DNA from: Oceanobacillus massiliensis str. N'diop
GTDB taxonomy: Bacteria; Bacillota; Bacilli; Bacillales; Amphibacillaceae
Direction of reading: 5' to 3'
NCBI RefSeq assembly: GCF_000285495.1
Contig: NZ_HE610977.1
Span: 611,018-675,017 of the forward strand
DNA length: 64,000 nucleotides
In this document: positions 1-8,192 of the stretch, piece by piece
Layout of the letters: each line of letters opens with the position of its first letter
Numbering within the stretch: the stretch's first letter is position 1
Program-made: the position numbers and the translations under genes
Notes under the pieces: generated by a model
The model's database searches: none
What the model was told of the DNA's origin: nothing
The model's input: only the letters and a program-made list of their open reading frames with translations

Positions 1-41
1 GGATTTTTTTTTGGGCTAAAACCACATGTTCAGCCTCTTTC

Positions 42-1256
42 CTATTTTAATCTTGGTTTAATATAGCCGTTTACGAAGACAAAGGTAAATAGCAGCCCTG
101 CGGGAAGTACCATAAAAAATCCAACGTATTCTCTTAATAATATAAAAATAATGGAGAATAGGATTGTTTGCGTAATACTGAGCTGATAAATGATTTTTAG
201 GACAGCCTGCTTCCTATATTCCATCTTGACAGGATATAGATCAAGCCAAATATTTGTCCGATGGTGCTGATAAAGTGCCATCATCTGGAACGTGCTCAAG
301 TAAAGAAACAGAATGGCAAATAAAAGTTTCATCCATAAATTCGGAATGAAATAAATAAATAATCCTCCGAGGACAATGAGTCTGACATACATTCCCAAGT
401 AATCCCCGCTTCTGATAAAGGAAATGCGGAATAAATAATCATAGGTCGCTTTCTTTTCAAACGGCAGGCTTTTGCTGAAAATATTCACGAGCCATTGTCG
501 CTTCTTTACTCGATTTTTCAGATGCGGAACATCGGCAAACATATTAGCCAGTCGATAAAACGCCTGCATCCGGTTTTGATCTTTCTCCACGAGTAAATCC
601 CAGACGATGCCGGATTGTTTCCCAGAAAAATAATAATCATAAAGGAATACGATCACAAATAATACAGAGGTTATTCCTGCAAACATCATTTCTCCCTTAA
701 TGATAAAGTAAAATACAGCCATATTTAAGATGGTACGGATTAGGAGGTCTGTATTTCTGAGTGCCGTCTCCCTTACCTTAAGCATCCACCAGCTAGCCAA
801 TAAGTTCGCAACTTTAAAGACGAGCAGCAGTACAAGGGTCAGTAAATAGACATTTCCCTGCCTGTCCGGGTAAGATGCAAAGTATAATGGGCCGAAAGCA
901 GCCGTAAACAGTAACACGAGATAAAGTTGGATGAAGAAACTGTAAATGATCGTATTACGGAAATATGGTCCCATTTTACTTTCCGCCACAATGATAAAAA
1001 CAAGGTCAGGTTCCTTTAAAAGTGTTCTTACCGGACTGTAGCTCACAATAAGTCCAAAAGTAACCCCTATGAGAAGTGCAGTCGGAAAATTGTCAGGCAG
1101 CTCTGTGAGCCATTGCTGATAATAATAGGCTAATGCAGAGATAAAAAAAAGGATTGCAAATGCCATATGACCATTAAAGATGTACTTTAAATAACGGCTT
1201 GTCTCCTTGAGATGAGACGATAGCCGCTGTTTATAAAATTCCTGTGAATCAAACAT
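42..1256 (-). CDS. ecsB: ABC transporter permease EcsB
   Basis: Membrane subunit of the Ecs ABC transporter, which in B. subtilis affects protein secretion, intramembrane proteolysis, sporulation and competence; its substrate is not settled. The 404-residue product is rich in hydrophobic segments (roughly residues 25-75, 100-150, 180-210, 290-330, 350-395) and its length fits EcsB. The start ATG lies inside the end of ecsA (8-bp overlap), so the two are translationally coupled. ecsC is not visible downstream because the window ends there. The assignment rests on membrane profile, length and the ecsA-hit neighbourhood. Confidence 0.93.
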   Translation of the reverse strand: MFDSQEFYKQRLSSHLKETSRYLKYIFNGHMAFAILFFISALAYYYQQWLTELPDNFPTALLIGVTFGLIVSYSPVRTLLKEPDLVFIIVAESKMGPYFRNTIIYSFFIQLYLVLLFTAAFGPLYFASYPDRQGNVYLLTLVLLLVFKVANLLASWWMLKVRETALRNTDLLIRTILNMAVFYFIIKGEMMFAGITSVLFVIVFLYDYYFSGKQSGIVWDLLVEKDQNRMQAFYRLANMFADVPHLKNRVKKRQWLVNIFSKSLPFEKKATYDYLFRISFIRSGDYLGMYVRLIVLGGLFIYFIPNLWMKLLFAILFLYLSTFQMMALYQHHRTNIWLDLYPVKMEYRKQAVLKIIYQLSITQTILFSIIFILLREYVGFFMVLPAGLLFTFVFVNGYIKPRLK

Positions 1257-1995
1257 GGCTATCTTCTTCCTTTGTTAACTGGACATAGAGATCATCCAGG
1301 GTCGAACCGGGCATCTGGAAGCTCTCCCTCAATTCTTCCAGTGTACCGATTGCTCTGATCTTCCCGTCATGCAGGATTACAAAGCGATCACAATAGCGCT
1401 CCGCAGTAGCTAGGATATGAGTGGACATCAGTACACCGGAGCCATTGCTTTTCATTCCGTCCATTAATTGCAGATAGGATTGAATGCCCAGCGGATCCAG
1501 TCCAACAAACGGTTCGTCCACAATATAGAGTGGAGGCTCAATCAAAAACGCACACATAATCATCACTTTTTGGCGCATGCCTTTAGAAAAGTGAACCGGA
1601 AACCAGTTTAACTTTTTTTCGAGACGGAATTCCTTTAACAAGGGAGGCAGCCGCTTCTCAAAGTCTTCCTCCGACAAACCATAGGCTGTTGCAGTCAAAT
1701 GAAGGTGTTCATATAGTGTTAACTCATCATACAGTATCGGCATTTCTGGAATGTAGGCAAGCTGGTTACGATATGTTTCTGGATTTTCCTTAAAGGACTT
1801 CCCGTTTACTCTGACCAATCCTTTTTTCGGCTGCATGAGACCGATGATATGTTTAATGGTTGTACTTTTTCCAGCACCATTAAGGCCGATCAGCCCAACT
1901 ATCTCCTTTGGCTGTACATTAAAGGAAATGCCATGCAGTACATTTTTATGTGTATACCCGCCATGCAGGTCATCAATATGTAATAATGGTTCCAC
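1249..1995 (-). CDS. ecsA: ABC transporter ATP-binding protein EcsA
   Basis: ATPase of the Ecs transporter. In the 248 residues I see Walker A GLNGAGKSTT near residue 37, the signature FSKGMRQKV near 137, Walker B LYIVDEPFVGLD near 157 and an H-loop STH. The start is GTG at 1995, preceded by GGAGGG at 6-7 nt. It is the first gene of ecsAB, divergent from hit, as in B. subtilis. The family handles export or secretion-related traffic at the membrane; the cargo cannot be told from sequence. Confidence 0.95.
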   Translation of the reverse strand: MEPLLHIDDLHGGYTHKNVLHGISFNVQPKEIVGLIGLNGAGKSTTIKHIIGLMQPKKGLVRVNGKSFKENPETYRNQLAYIPEMPILYDELTLYEHLHLTATAYGLSEEDFEKRLPPLLKEFRLEKKLNWFPVHFSKGMRQKVMIMCAFLIEPPLYIVDEPFVGLDPLGIQSYLQLMDGMKSNGSGVLMSTHILATAERYCDRFVILHDGKIRAIGTLEELRESFQMPGSTLDDLYVQLTKEEDSHV

Positions 1996-2698
1996 AAAAG
2001 TCCCTCCTCATTATTAAATTTAATTTTATCATTATTGGGGAGCATTGCCAAAGTCAAACTGAAATTAAGTTTTCAGCAGAAAGTGACACCCGATGTCGAA
2101 TAATGGACAACAGTGATCTTTTCTGAAATCAGTATTTAACCTGCCTGATAAACCAAAGCCAACTCTACATTTCATTTCGGAAATTTTCCATGTATAAGCC
2201 TTTCATTTCGGAACAAAATAGAAAGGAAGAAACGAGGGTGTCTCACATCAACAAAAATCTTGTCAAACGCAAATGAGGTGTCAGCGATCGAATATCTAAT
2301 GTAATTTCGTGTAATAAACACAAAATGAGGTGTTAGTGTTCGATAATTGTTCTGAATTTCGTAATAAACAAGATGGGGTGTTAGTGTTGGGCTATTAATG
2401 AGATAAAACCTTCTTACCAAGATCCACTTCTTCTGAAATGGATAATTGGTATAACGGTTTTGTAAATGATGAAAAGCTTCATCCACAACATGATTTACAA
2501 ATTGACTTACGAGTCCATGCATTCGTGCAGACATCCTCTTTCTTCTTAAAGCAGGCAGATTCGCTCCCCGCGGATCTGACCTGTTTCTTCATGTTCACCA
2601 GTTAAAAAGAACACCCTTCCCTCATTTTTAAGCCATTACCGCTTTTCTTAGAGGAATTGCTTTACTTTTCCGTCCTAACATTTATACAATATGAATAA
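1996..2698. other. Divergent ecsA/hit intergenic region
   Basis: A 700-bp gap unusually long for this gene pair. It holds a degenerate short-repeat array (2231-2400) and a GC-rich partly palindromic patch near 2552-2584 that weakly resembles the CGGGCAGTCGCTTTCCGCGG block of the large repeats elsewhere in the window. A TACAAT -10-like box at 2685-2690 sits a few bases upstream of hit. The only long ORF (2172-2534, minus) is built from the repeats and has no good start signal, so it is not called. Confidence 0.5.
2231..2400. repeat. Degenerate direct-repeat array
   Basis: About four imperfect copies of a 42-52 bp unit starting ACGAGGGTGT or ATGAGGTGT (about 2232, 2273, 2325, 2373). Two of them also share TAATTTCGTGTAATAAACA / GAATTTCGTAATAAACA. 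Units drift in length and sequence and there is no spacer regularity, so it is not a CRISPR. Function unknown. Confidence 0.6.
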
Positions 2699-2722
2699 AT
2701 GATTGAAGGAGAGTCGATTGGG

Positions 2723-3148
2723 ATGGGACATGAGGATTGTATTTTCTGTAAGATTATTAACGGGGATATACCTTCTGCAAAGGTATATGAAGATGAACAG
2801 GTATATGCATTCTTGGATATCAGCCAGGTAACAAAGGGACACACGCTTATTATTCCAAAAAACCACATGAAAAACATTTATGAGACAACACCTGAAGCGG
2901 CAAAGGAATTATTTGCCAGGGTTCCAGTCATTGCCAATGCGATTAAAAAGACCTATAGCCCGCTGGGGATGAACCTATTGAATAACAACGAAGCTGCTGC
3001 AGAGCAATCTGTTTTCCATCTGCACATCCATCTTATTCCGCGATATGGCGAAGGTGATGGCTATACACCAAACTGGACTGTACATACAGACAATTATACT
3101 TCAGAGGAACTGCAGACGATTGCCAAGGAAATTCATGCAGCCATCTGA
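2723..3148 (+). CDS. hit: HIT family nucleotide-binding protein Hit
   Basis: Histidine-triad hydrolase or transferase of the HINT branch acting on nucleoside phosphoramidates or adenylates in the cytosol. The catalytic triad motif is present as HLHIHLI near residue 100, together with N-terminal CIFCKI and an IIPK motif. An upstream in-frame ATG (2699) exists, but the ATG at 2723 has AAGGAGA 10 nt upstream and gives the family N-terminus MGHEDCIFCK, so I use 2723 (141 aa). Divergent from ecsAB, as in B. subtilis. Confidence 0.95.
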   Translation: MGHEDCIFCKIINGDIPSAKVYEDEQVYAFLDISQVTKGHTLIIPKNHMKNIYETTPEAAKELFARVPVIANAIKKTYSPLGMNLLNNNEAAAEQSVFHLHIHLIPRYGEGDGYTPNWTVHTDNYTSEELQTIAKEIHAAI

Positions 3149-3289
3149 ATAAAAAATCGCCGTAAAATGAAGAGCCGAGACACAAACAGATTGCTGCAGC
3201 TAAATTAATGCTTTTGATTGCATGGTTCTTCTGTTATAATGTTTCTAACATTCCGCAGCTGACAACGAGTGTACAGCTGGGAATATAAT

Positions 3290-3317
3290 TAGCTGAGTAG
3301 AGGAGAGTTTACAAATG
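3290..3317 (+). promoter_or_regulatory. Candidate TRAP-binding site over trpP Shine-Dalgarno
   Basis: Four triplets TAG-GAG-GAG-GAG at 3290, 3295, 3300 and 3305, each separated by exactly 2 nt, overlap the AGGAGAG Shine-Dalgarno. A further TAG lies just after the start codon. TRAP (MtrB) binds GAG/UAG repeats with 2-3 nt spacing and represses trpP translation in B. subtilis. Fewer triplets than the 9-11 of classical sites. Confidence 0.5.
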
Positions 3318-3836
3318 AATACTAGAATTTTGGTTATTTTATCGTTATTGGTGGGGATTGGTGCTGTACTGCATACCGTTGTGCCACCTATGTTATTTGG
3401 AGTTAAGCCAGATATGCTGTTATCGATGATGTTTTTGGGGATATTACTCTTTCCAAAAGCGAAATACGTTCTTATTCTTTCTTTTGCAACGGGCTTCATC
3501 TCCGCATTGACAACATCTGCACCAGGTGGACAGATTGCCAATATGATAGATAAACCCATCACAGCAATGTTGTTTTTCGCATTATTTTTGCTGGTAAGAG
3601 ACAAGATCACTACAAACATAAGTATCCCTGCACTTACTGCAGTCGGTACAATGATCAGCGGCTCTATTTTTCTTAGTGTTGCACTGTATATCGTAGGATT
3701 GATGGAAGGCGGATTTTTAGTCTTATTCGCAACAATCGTATTGCCTGCTGCAATCGTAAACACCATCATCATGATTCTTGTCTATCCAATTGTACAAAGA
3801 ATCATGAAGAGATCAAAACCGATTACAGTTTCTTAA
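3315..3836 (+). CDS. trpP: Tryptophan transporter TrpP
   Basis: Probable tryptophan permease, homologous to B. subtilis YhaG/TrpP. The 173-residue protein is almost wholly membrane-embedded, with hydrophobic segments at about 5-25, 35-55, 60-78, 88-105, 112-130 and 135-160. It carries the family string PPMLFGVKPDMLLSMMFLGILLFP and QIANMIDKPITA. AGGAGAG lies 7 nt before ATG and coincides with GAG/UAG triplets, suggesting tryptophan-dependent translational control. It sits between hit and yhaH exactly as in B. subtilis and is followed by a strong terminator. Confidence 0.93.
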   Translation: MNTRILVILSLLVGIGAVLHTVVPPMLFGVKPDMLLSMMFLGILLFPKAKYVLILSFATGFISALTTSAPGGQIANMIDKPITAMLFFALFLLVRDKITTNISIPALTAVGTMISGSIFLSVALYIVGLMEGGFLVLFATIVLPAAIVNTIIMILVYPIVQRIMKRSKPITVS

Positions 3837-3846
3837 TCTAATTGAC

Positions 3847-3879
3847 AATCCTCCGGCATGATTAGCCGGAGGATTTTTT
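3847..3879 (+). terminator. Rho-independent terminator of trpP
   Basis: Perfect 11-bp stem AATCCTCCGGC / GCCGGAGGATT with a 7-nt loop, followed by TTTTTT. Confidence 0.92.
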
Positions 3880-4026
3880 GCCTTAGAATATAGGGATGAT
3901 AATGGCATTATACAGGAAGATTTTCTATAATAAACTTATAGGAAGACAGTTTTTGCAAAAATTATGTTTGATAACAGTATGAAAAGAGGAAATGATATAA
4001 TAGAAGCAGGAAAGGAGCGCGTTGCA

Positions 4027-4386
4027 ATGTCTAAAGGAAAATCATTAGTATTAGGGCTGCTTGTCGGAAGTACTGTTGGAGCAGCAGTTACATTATTAAG
4101 CACACCTGAGTCTGGATATGCGGTAAGAGGCCGTGTCAGAGACCAGGGAATGGAATTGAAAAATCTGTTATTTACTTTAAAAGAAGATGGTTTACGATTG
4201 AAGGATCAGCTTAAAAAGACCTCTAAAGAAGGTGCCGTTTTAATGAAGGATCTAACAGAAGAAATCAAGAAATCGGTCGAGGACTGGAAAGAAACGGTTG
4301 AACCTCATCAAGAAAGCATTTACCAGTCACTGGAACAGATTGAAACAAGCCTTAAGGACCTTGAAGATAAAATGAAAAATCAATAA
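4027..4386 (+). CDS. yhaH: YtxH-domain protein YhaH
   Basis: Small protein (119 aa) with one N-terminal hydrophobic glycine-rich segment (about residues 6-26, LVLGLLVGSTVGAAVTLLSTP) and a long charged helical tail, the YtxH-domain pattern of stress and sporulation-associated envelope proteins. The frame is open from 3964, but ATG 4027 has AAGGAG 9 nt upstream and starts right before the membrane helix, so it is preferred. Position after trpP matches B. subtilis yhaH. Biochemical role unknown. Confidence 0.88.
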   Translation: MSKGKSLVLGLLVGSTVGAAVTLLSTPESGYAVRGRVRDQGMELKNLLFTLKEDGLRLKDQLKKTSKEGAVLMKDLTEEIKKSVEDWKETVEPHQESIYQSLEQIETSLKDLEDKMKNQ

Positions 4387-4395
4387 TGGCTGTAG

Positions 4396-4420
4396 AAGAG
4401 CTTCCCGCGAAGCTCTTTTT
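4396..4420 (+). terminator. Terminator of yhaH
   Basis: AAGAGCTT / AAGCTCTT stem with a 6-nt loop followed by a T tract, 10 bp after the yhaH stop. Confidence 0.88.
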
Positions 4421-4435
4421 TACTGCTTCCTGAAG

Positions 4436-4777
4436 TTATTTCCTTCGGTTCTTCGTTTCCCCTTTTTCCACTATACGAATAAACTCTTCCATTAATTTTG
4501 TGTAATATCCTTCTTTCCTTAATGCCCGAATCGTTTGATTGGGATCAAGTTTTTCATTCAGCATACCTGCAAAATGGATTAAAAGCGAAGTGAAATCCAA
4601 TAATCCCTCCTCTTGCTGAAGCTCATAGGTATCATTAAGCCTCTCCAGCATCTCCATCAGCTCATTATACTCCTCAAGTGAAATATTTTTTTCTATCATT
4701 AATTTAATCAAGGGGTATTGATTCATATCGATAATTTTTGAAAGCAATTGAATGTGAAAAGCAGTTCCGCCATTCAT
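4436..4777 (-). CDS. yhaI: DUF1878 family protein YhaI
   Basis: Uncharacterised soluble helical protein of the DUF1878/YhaI family (113 aa). It contains the family elements FHIQLLSKIIDMNQYPL near the N-terminus and LDFTSLLIHFAGMLNEKLDPNQTI in the second half. A GTG at 4804 would overlap its own GAGGGG, whereas ATG 4777 has GGAAGGAT at 7-9 nt, so the shorter form is chosen. Convergent with yhaH. No function is known. Confidence 0.85.
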   Translation of the reverse strand: MNGGTAFHIQLLSKIIDMNQYPLIKLMIEKNISLEEYNELMEMLERLNDTYELQQEEGLLDFTSLLIHFAGMLNEKLDPNQTIRALRKEGYYTKLMEEFIRIVEKGETKNRRK

Positions 4778-4990
4778 TTGATCGTATCCTTCCAATTGTT
4801 GCACCCCTCACTAAAAAAACTTTTCATATCATAGCAATTCTATTGTACAGCAACGGAAAATGACATGTAAAAAAATTTACAAATAAATACTTCAAAAACT
4901 ATTGATTTTTATCCATAAACATACTATTATTCTCTAAGTGCTTATTACTGCATGTAATACATCTTATGAAAGCTGTGAGGTGATTCGAAA

Positions 4991-5530
4991 ATGAATTGCT
5001 GGAAGTCTATTAATATAAATAAAGAAATCGGCCGTAATCGTCTCATTTTAATATCCCTGCTGATTGGCATTCTCTCATTCATGCTATTATTTGTTCCGTT
5101 TTCCCTTTTCCATGCTGGAGTCAATGTGACAGGGAATGGTTTACCATTTATTAACGTGTTATTATTATTGCCCTTATTGCATTCATGTATGAATATTTTA
5201 CCACTGATTATCATGAAAAAAAGAATTAAAATTTCATTTAGACCAAGAAATAAACTTTTTCCAACATTCAACTACCATACCGAAAAACATCTGACAAAAG
5301 TAGAATCGCTGTTAGTTGGACTTGCTCCAACGCTATTCCTGACAATACCGGGATTGGCTGCAAGTTTCATTTTTACCGATTTCTATGTTTATACCTTATT
5401 GCTGACATGCATGCATATAGGTATATCGTACATTGACTTTCTACTGGTTATCCATGTAATCAAGGCACCAAAGAAAGCATATATACAAAATGTATATGAT
5501 GGATTTGATATCCTTCTTAGAGAAAACTAG
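4991..5530 (+). CDS. yhaJ: DUF3267 family membrane protein (YhaJ-like)
   Basis: 179-residue integral membrane protein, with hydrophobic stretches at about 18-45, 53-73, 108-128 and 131-155, of the DUF3267 family. Many family members have a HExxH-like zinc motif; here the equivalent helix reads LLHSCMNILP, so the metal site appears degenerate, as in YhaJ. Start ATG 4991 follows GTGAGGTG. The synteny yhaI-yhaJ-prsA supports the name. Function unknown. Confidence 0.8.
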   Translation: MNCWKSININKEIGRNRLILISLLIGILSFMLLFVPFSLFHAGVNVTGNGLPFINVLLLLPLLHSCMNILPLIIMKKRIKISFRPRNKLFPTFNYHTEKHLTKVESLLVGLAPTLFLTIPGLAASFIFTDFYVYTLLLTCMHIGISYIDFLLVIHVIKAPKKAYIQNVYDGFDILLREN

Positions 5531-5558
5531 GAGACGGCTTTTGCCCGTCTCCTTTTTC
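5530..5558 (+). terminator. Terminator of yhaJ-like gene
   Basis: GGAGACGG / CCGTCTCC stem, 7-nt loop, followed by TTTTT; it begins on the last base of the stop codon. Confidence 0.93.
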
Positions 5559-5673
5559 GTATTCTTCCGATTAGCACATTCCATTTATTTTATCGAATAT
5601 GCCTGTTCATAAGCAGGACTTTTTGGTAGAGTATAGAATATGAAAAGCAATGGGAGTGAAGGGGGTTGGTATC

Positions 5674-5859
5674 ATGATGATTTTTTACATGATATTTGCA
5701 TTTATCGTTCTGGTGATATTTAATTTTCTTACTAAAACGTTCTGTATAAAAATGCAATTGGATAAAGCTAAACAAGCTAAAAACTTTCGTGTAATCAATA
5801 TGATCATGGTTGCATTGCTTGTATGTTCTTATCTGCGTGTAATAAATGTGGCAGTTTAA
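5674..5859 (+). CDS. Small hypothetical membrane protein
   Basis: 61-residue protein with two hydrophobic helices (about 1-20, MMIFYMIFAFIVLVIFNFLT, and 42-58) separated by a basic stretch. ATG 5650 is in frame, but ATG 5674 has AAGGGGG 8 nt upstream and is preferred. I recognise no family. The strong ribosome site and its place between yhaJ and prsA, where other Bacillaceae also carry small membrane ORFs, argue that it is real. Confidence 0.65.
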   Translation: MMIFYMIFAFIVLVIFNFLTKTFCIKMQLDKAKQAKNFRVINMIMVALLVCSYLRVINVAV

Positions 5860-5969
5860 AGGTATTTTATAGGTTTTCTACATAACACTATTTTTTATCG
5901 GATGAAGTATGATATATTTATCATTGTGAAAGCTAGAAGTAACCAAAAGATTAGGAGTGTTTATAGAAT

Positions 5970-6902
5970 ATGAAGAAATTGGCATTAGCTGCTACCTTAA
6001 CAGCAGGCGTATTTACATTGGCTGCATGTAACTCAGATGCAGATTCAGAAGTTGTAGCGGAAACAGCTGCAGGAGACATAACAAAAGAAGAATTTTATGA
6101 CGAGTTAAAGGACCGTAATGGTGAAGCTGTTCTAGAAGAAATGGTTACCATTAAAGTACTTGAGGATAATTATGAAGTAACGGATGAGCAAATTGATGCA
6201 GAAGTCAATGCCGCTAAGGAGCAATTCGGCGATCAATTTGAAATGGTTCTTCAGCAAAGCGGATTCGCTGATGAAGAGGCATACAGAGAAGTTGTCCAAA
6301 TAAGCTTGCTGCAGGAAGCTGCACTAACAGAAGACGTGGAAGTTTCAGAAGAGGAAATTAAAGAACGTTATGACCGTATGGGAACTGAAATTGATGCACA
6401 GCATATTTTAGTTGCGGATGAGGAAACCGCAAAAGAAGTAAAAACCAAGCTTGACGAAGGTGGAGACTTTGCAGAACTTGCTGCTGAGTATTCTACAGAT
6501 TCATCTGCCCAGGATGGCGGAAACCTTGGTTATTTCACAGTTGGCGACATGGTGCCTGAATTTGAAGAAGCAGCGTACAGCATGGAAGTTGGTGCCATCA
6601 GTGACCCTGTTGCTACCGAACATGGTTTTCACATTATTAAAGTAAATGATAAGCGTGAAACCGAGGAAGAAATTGAGAAGTATGAAGATGTGAAAGAAGA
6701 GCTTAGACGTGATATTGCAGCATCTAAAGTAGATATGACGAATGCTCAAAGCAAAATTGACAGCTTAATTGAAGAAGCAAATGTAGATGTTAAAATAGAA
6801 GAGTATAAAGATATGTTTGCACCTGAAGAAGCTCCAGAAGAAGCAACTGAAGAACAACCAGCAGATGAACCTGCAACCGAAGAAGAAGAGACTCAAGAAT
6901 AA
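5970..6902 (+). CDS. prsA: Peptidylprolyl isomerase lipoprotein PrsA
   Basis: Extracytoplasmic foldase that helps secreted proteins fold after Sec export. It has an N-terminal lipoprotein signal with lipobox LAAC (lipidated Cys at about residue 20). A central parvulin-type PPIase domain spans about residues 135-228 (AQHILV, DFAELAAEYS, GGNLGYF, HGFHIIKV). The flanking helical N/C lobe precedes a very acidic Glu/Pro/Ala C-terminal tail (residues 285-310), consistent with a surface protein of a salt-adapted bacillus. AGGAGTG precedes ATG. The single gene ends at a strong bidirectional terminator. Confidence 0.97.
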   Translation: MKKLALAATLTAGVFTLAACNSDADSEVVAETAAGDITKEEFYDELKDRNGEAVLEEMVTIKVLEDNYEVTDEQIDAEVNAAKEQFGDQFEMVLQQSGFADEEAYREVVQISLLQEAALTEDVEVSEEEIKERYDRMGTEIDAQHILVADEETAKEVKTKLDEGGDFAELAAEYSTDSSAQDGGNLGYFTVGDMVPEFEEAAYSMEVGAISDPVATEHGFHIIKVNDKRETEEEIEKYEDVKEELRRDIAASKVDMTNAQSKIDSLIEEANVDVKIEEYKDMFAPEEAPEEATEEQPADEPATEEEETQE

Positions 6903-6915
6903 TAGCATCTGCCTA

Positions 6916-6960
6916 TAAAACAGGCTGTCAAGGAGAATCACTCCCTGACAGCCTGTTTTT
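6916..6960. terminator. Bidirectional terminator between prsA and yhaL
   Basis: Perfect AAAACAGGCTGTCA / TGACAGCCTGTTTT arms around a 15-nt loop, with T tract on one strand and A tract on the other; serves the convergent prsA and yhaL. Confidence 0.93.
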
Positions 6961-7153
6961 AATTTGATTCCTGCTGTTTACTTGCTTCACGCTTCTTCCT
7001 TGCTTCCTGTATGCGTTCCAGATAGATTTTCCCCTCTCGTTCGATAAATTGCTGATCCAGTTTCCTTTCTGCAAGCATTGCGCGAAAGGCCATATACCCA
7101 CTAAGGAAAATCAGGATAATTACAGCGAATACCCAAAAAGGAATTGCTTCCAT
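6959..7153 (-). CDS. yhaL: Sporulation protein YhaL
   Basis: 64-residue single-pass membrane protein of the YhaL sporulation family. It has an N-terminal helix (about 5-24, FWVFAVIILIFLSGYMAFRAM) followed by a charged cytoplasmic tail with the conserved FIEREGKIYLERIQE. The start has GGGGGAT 5-6 nt upstream. It lies just downstream of yhaM on the same strand, as in B. subtilis. Loss is linked to sporulation defects there; the mechanism is unknown. Confidence 0.88.
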   Translation of the reverse strand: MEAIPFWVFAVIILIFLSGYMAFRAMLAERKLDQQFIEREGKIYLERIQEARKKREASKQQESN

Positions 7154-7220
7154 TATTTATCCCCCTTGTCCAATCCTTTCTATCATATATATGAACAAAA
7201 ACCGGGAAAATAACTAGAGG

Positions 7221-8168
7221 TTAATTTTCTTCGAATAAAGGCTTATAAAATGAGCGGTTATCCATTGCAAATAAACGATCTGTGAACTCGCCAGGCTTCA
7301 CTTTGTCCAAAGCACGATTGAGCATATTCATTTTTGCATCAATCAAATCGATAAAATGCAGCAGCTCTGCTTCACGCACTAACGGTGGGGTCGGGCTCCC
7401 CCATTCTGCCTTTCCATGATGACTCAAAACAAGGTGCTGAAGAATCAATACTTCTTCGCCTTCAATTTGCAGGTCTCCGGCCATCACACCGATTTCTTCT
7501 ACCATAATCGGTATATGGCCAAGGAGTTTCCCTTCAAGCGTGTAGGATGTGGAGACAACTCCAGAAAGCTCTTTTAACTTACCGAGATCATGCAAAATGA
7601 TTCCCGCATATAATAAATCTTTATTCAGCTGTGGATATAGTGTATGCAGTTCTCTTCCTATTTGCAGCATACTGACGATATGATGGGCCAGTCCTGATGC
7701 ATATTCGTGATGATTTTTAGATGCCGCCGGATAGGTGAGCAGCCCTTCTTGATATTTTTTAATGAATGCCCGTACAAGTCGCTGGATTTTAGGATTTTCC
7801 ATTTCAAAGATTGCTTCAGTCAGTTTTTCGGATAAATAGGACATCTCAACAGGTGCTTTCTCAACAAAGTCAGAGACCTGAACCCCATCTGTCGGTTGTG
7901 CAGGACGCAGAGATAAAATCTTCAACTGCGACTTTCCCCTGAACTGGTTTATCTCCCCCGTCACCTTGATGATCTGTTCAGGGACGAAAAGCGATTCATC
8001 TTCTTTCGTTGCATCCCAGAGCTTTGCTTCAATTTCTCCCGTAGCATCACGAAGTATTAGGGTCAGAAATGGTTTACCATTGCTTGCTACACCTTTCATA
8101 GATTCCTTGATCAATAGAAAGTCATCAAATGTATCTCCAACAGAATTGTAGCCGATTCCCTTTTTCAT
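7221..8168 (-). CDS. yhaM: 3'-5' exoribonuclease YhaM
   Basis: Exoribonuclease trimming RNA (and ssDNA) from the 3' end. It has an N-terminal OB-fold nucleic-acid-binding domain (about residues 15-95, [28 protein letters not shown]) and an HD phosphohydrolase domain with metal ligands in [11 protein letters not shown] and LHDLGK (about residues 150-200) and HH near 250. Length 315 matches the family. GGGAGGG lies 6 nt before ATG. It is the last gene of yhaO-yhaN-yhaM, 24 bp after yhaN. Confidence 0.95.
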   Translation of the reverse strand: MKKGIGYNSVGDTFDDFLLIKESMKGVASNGKPFLTLILRDATGEIEAKLWDATKEDESLFVPEQIIKVTGEINQFRGKSQLKILSLRPAQPTDGVQVSDFVEKAPVEMSYLSEKLTEAIFEMENPKIQRLVRAFIKKYQEGLLTYPAASKNHHEYASGLAHHIVSMLQIGRELHTLYPQLNKDLLYAGIILHDLGKLKELSGVVSTSYTLEGKLLGHIPIMVEEIGVMAGDLQIEGEEVLILQHLVLSHHGKAEWGSPTPPLVREAELLHFIDLIDAKMNMLNRALDKVKPGEFTDRLFAMDNRSFYKPLFEEN

Positions 8169-8192
8169 TTATTTCCCTCCCTAATTTATGGT

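Noticed and set aside
2231-2400. CRISPR-like repeat spacing
   Set aside because: Only about four units, unit identity too low, intervals irregular, and no cas genes in the window.
2172-2534. 120-codon minus-strand ORF between ecsA and hit
   Set aside because: Built from degenerate DNA repeats (LTPHLVYYEIQ, LTPHFVFITRN), with no ribosome site that fits and no recognisable family.
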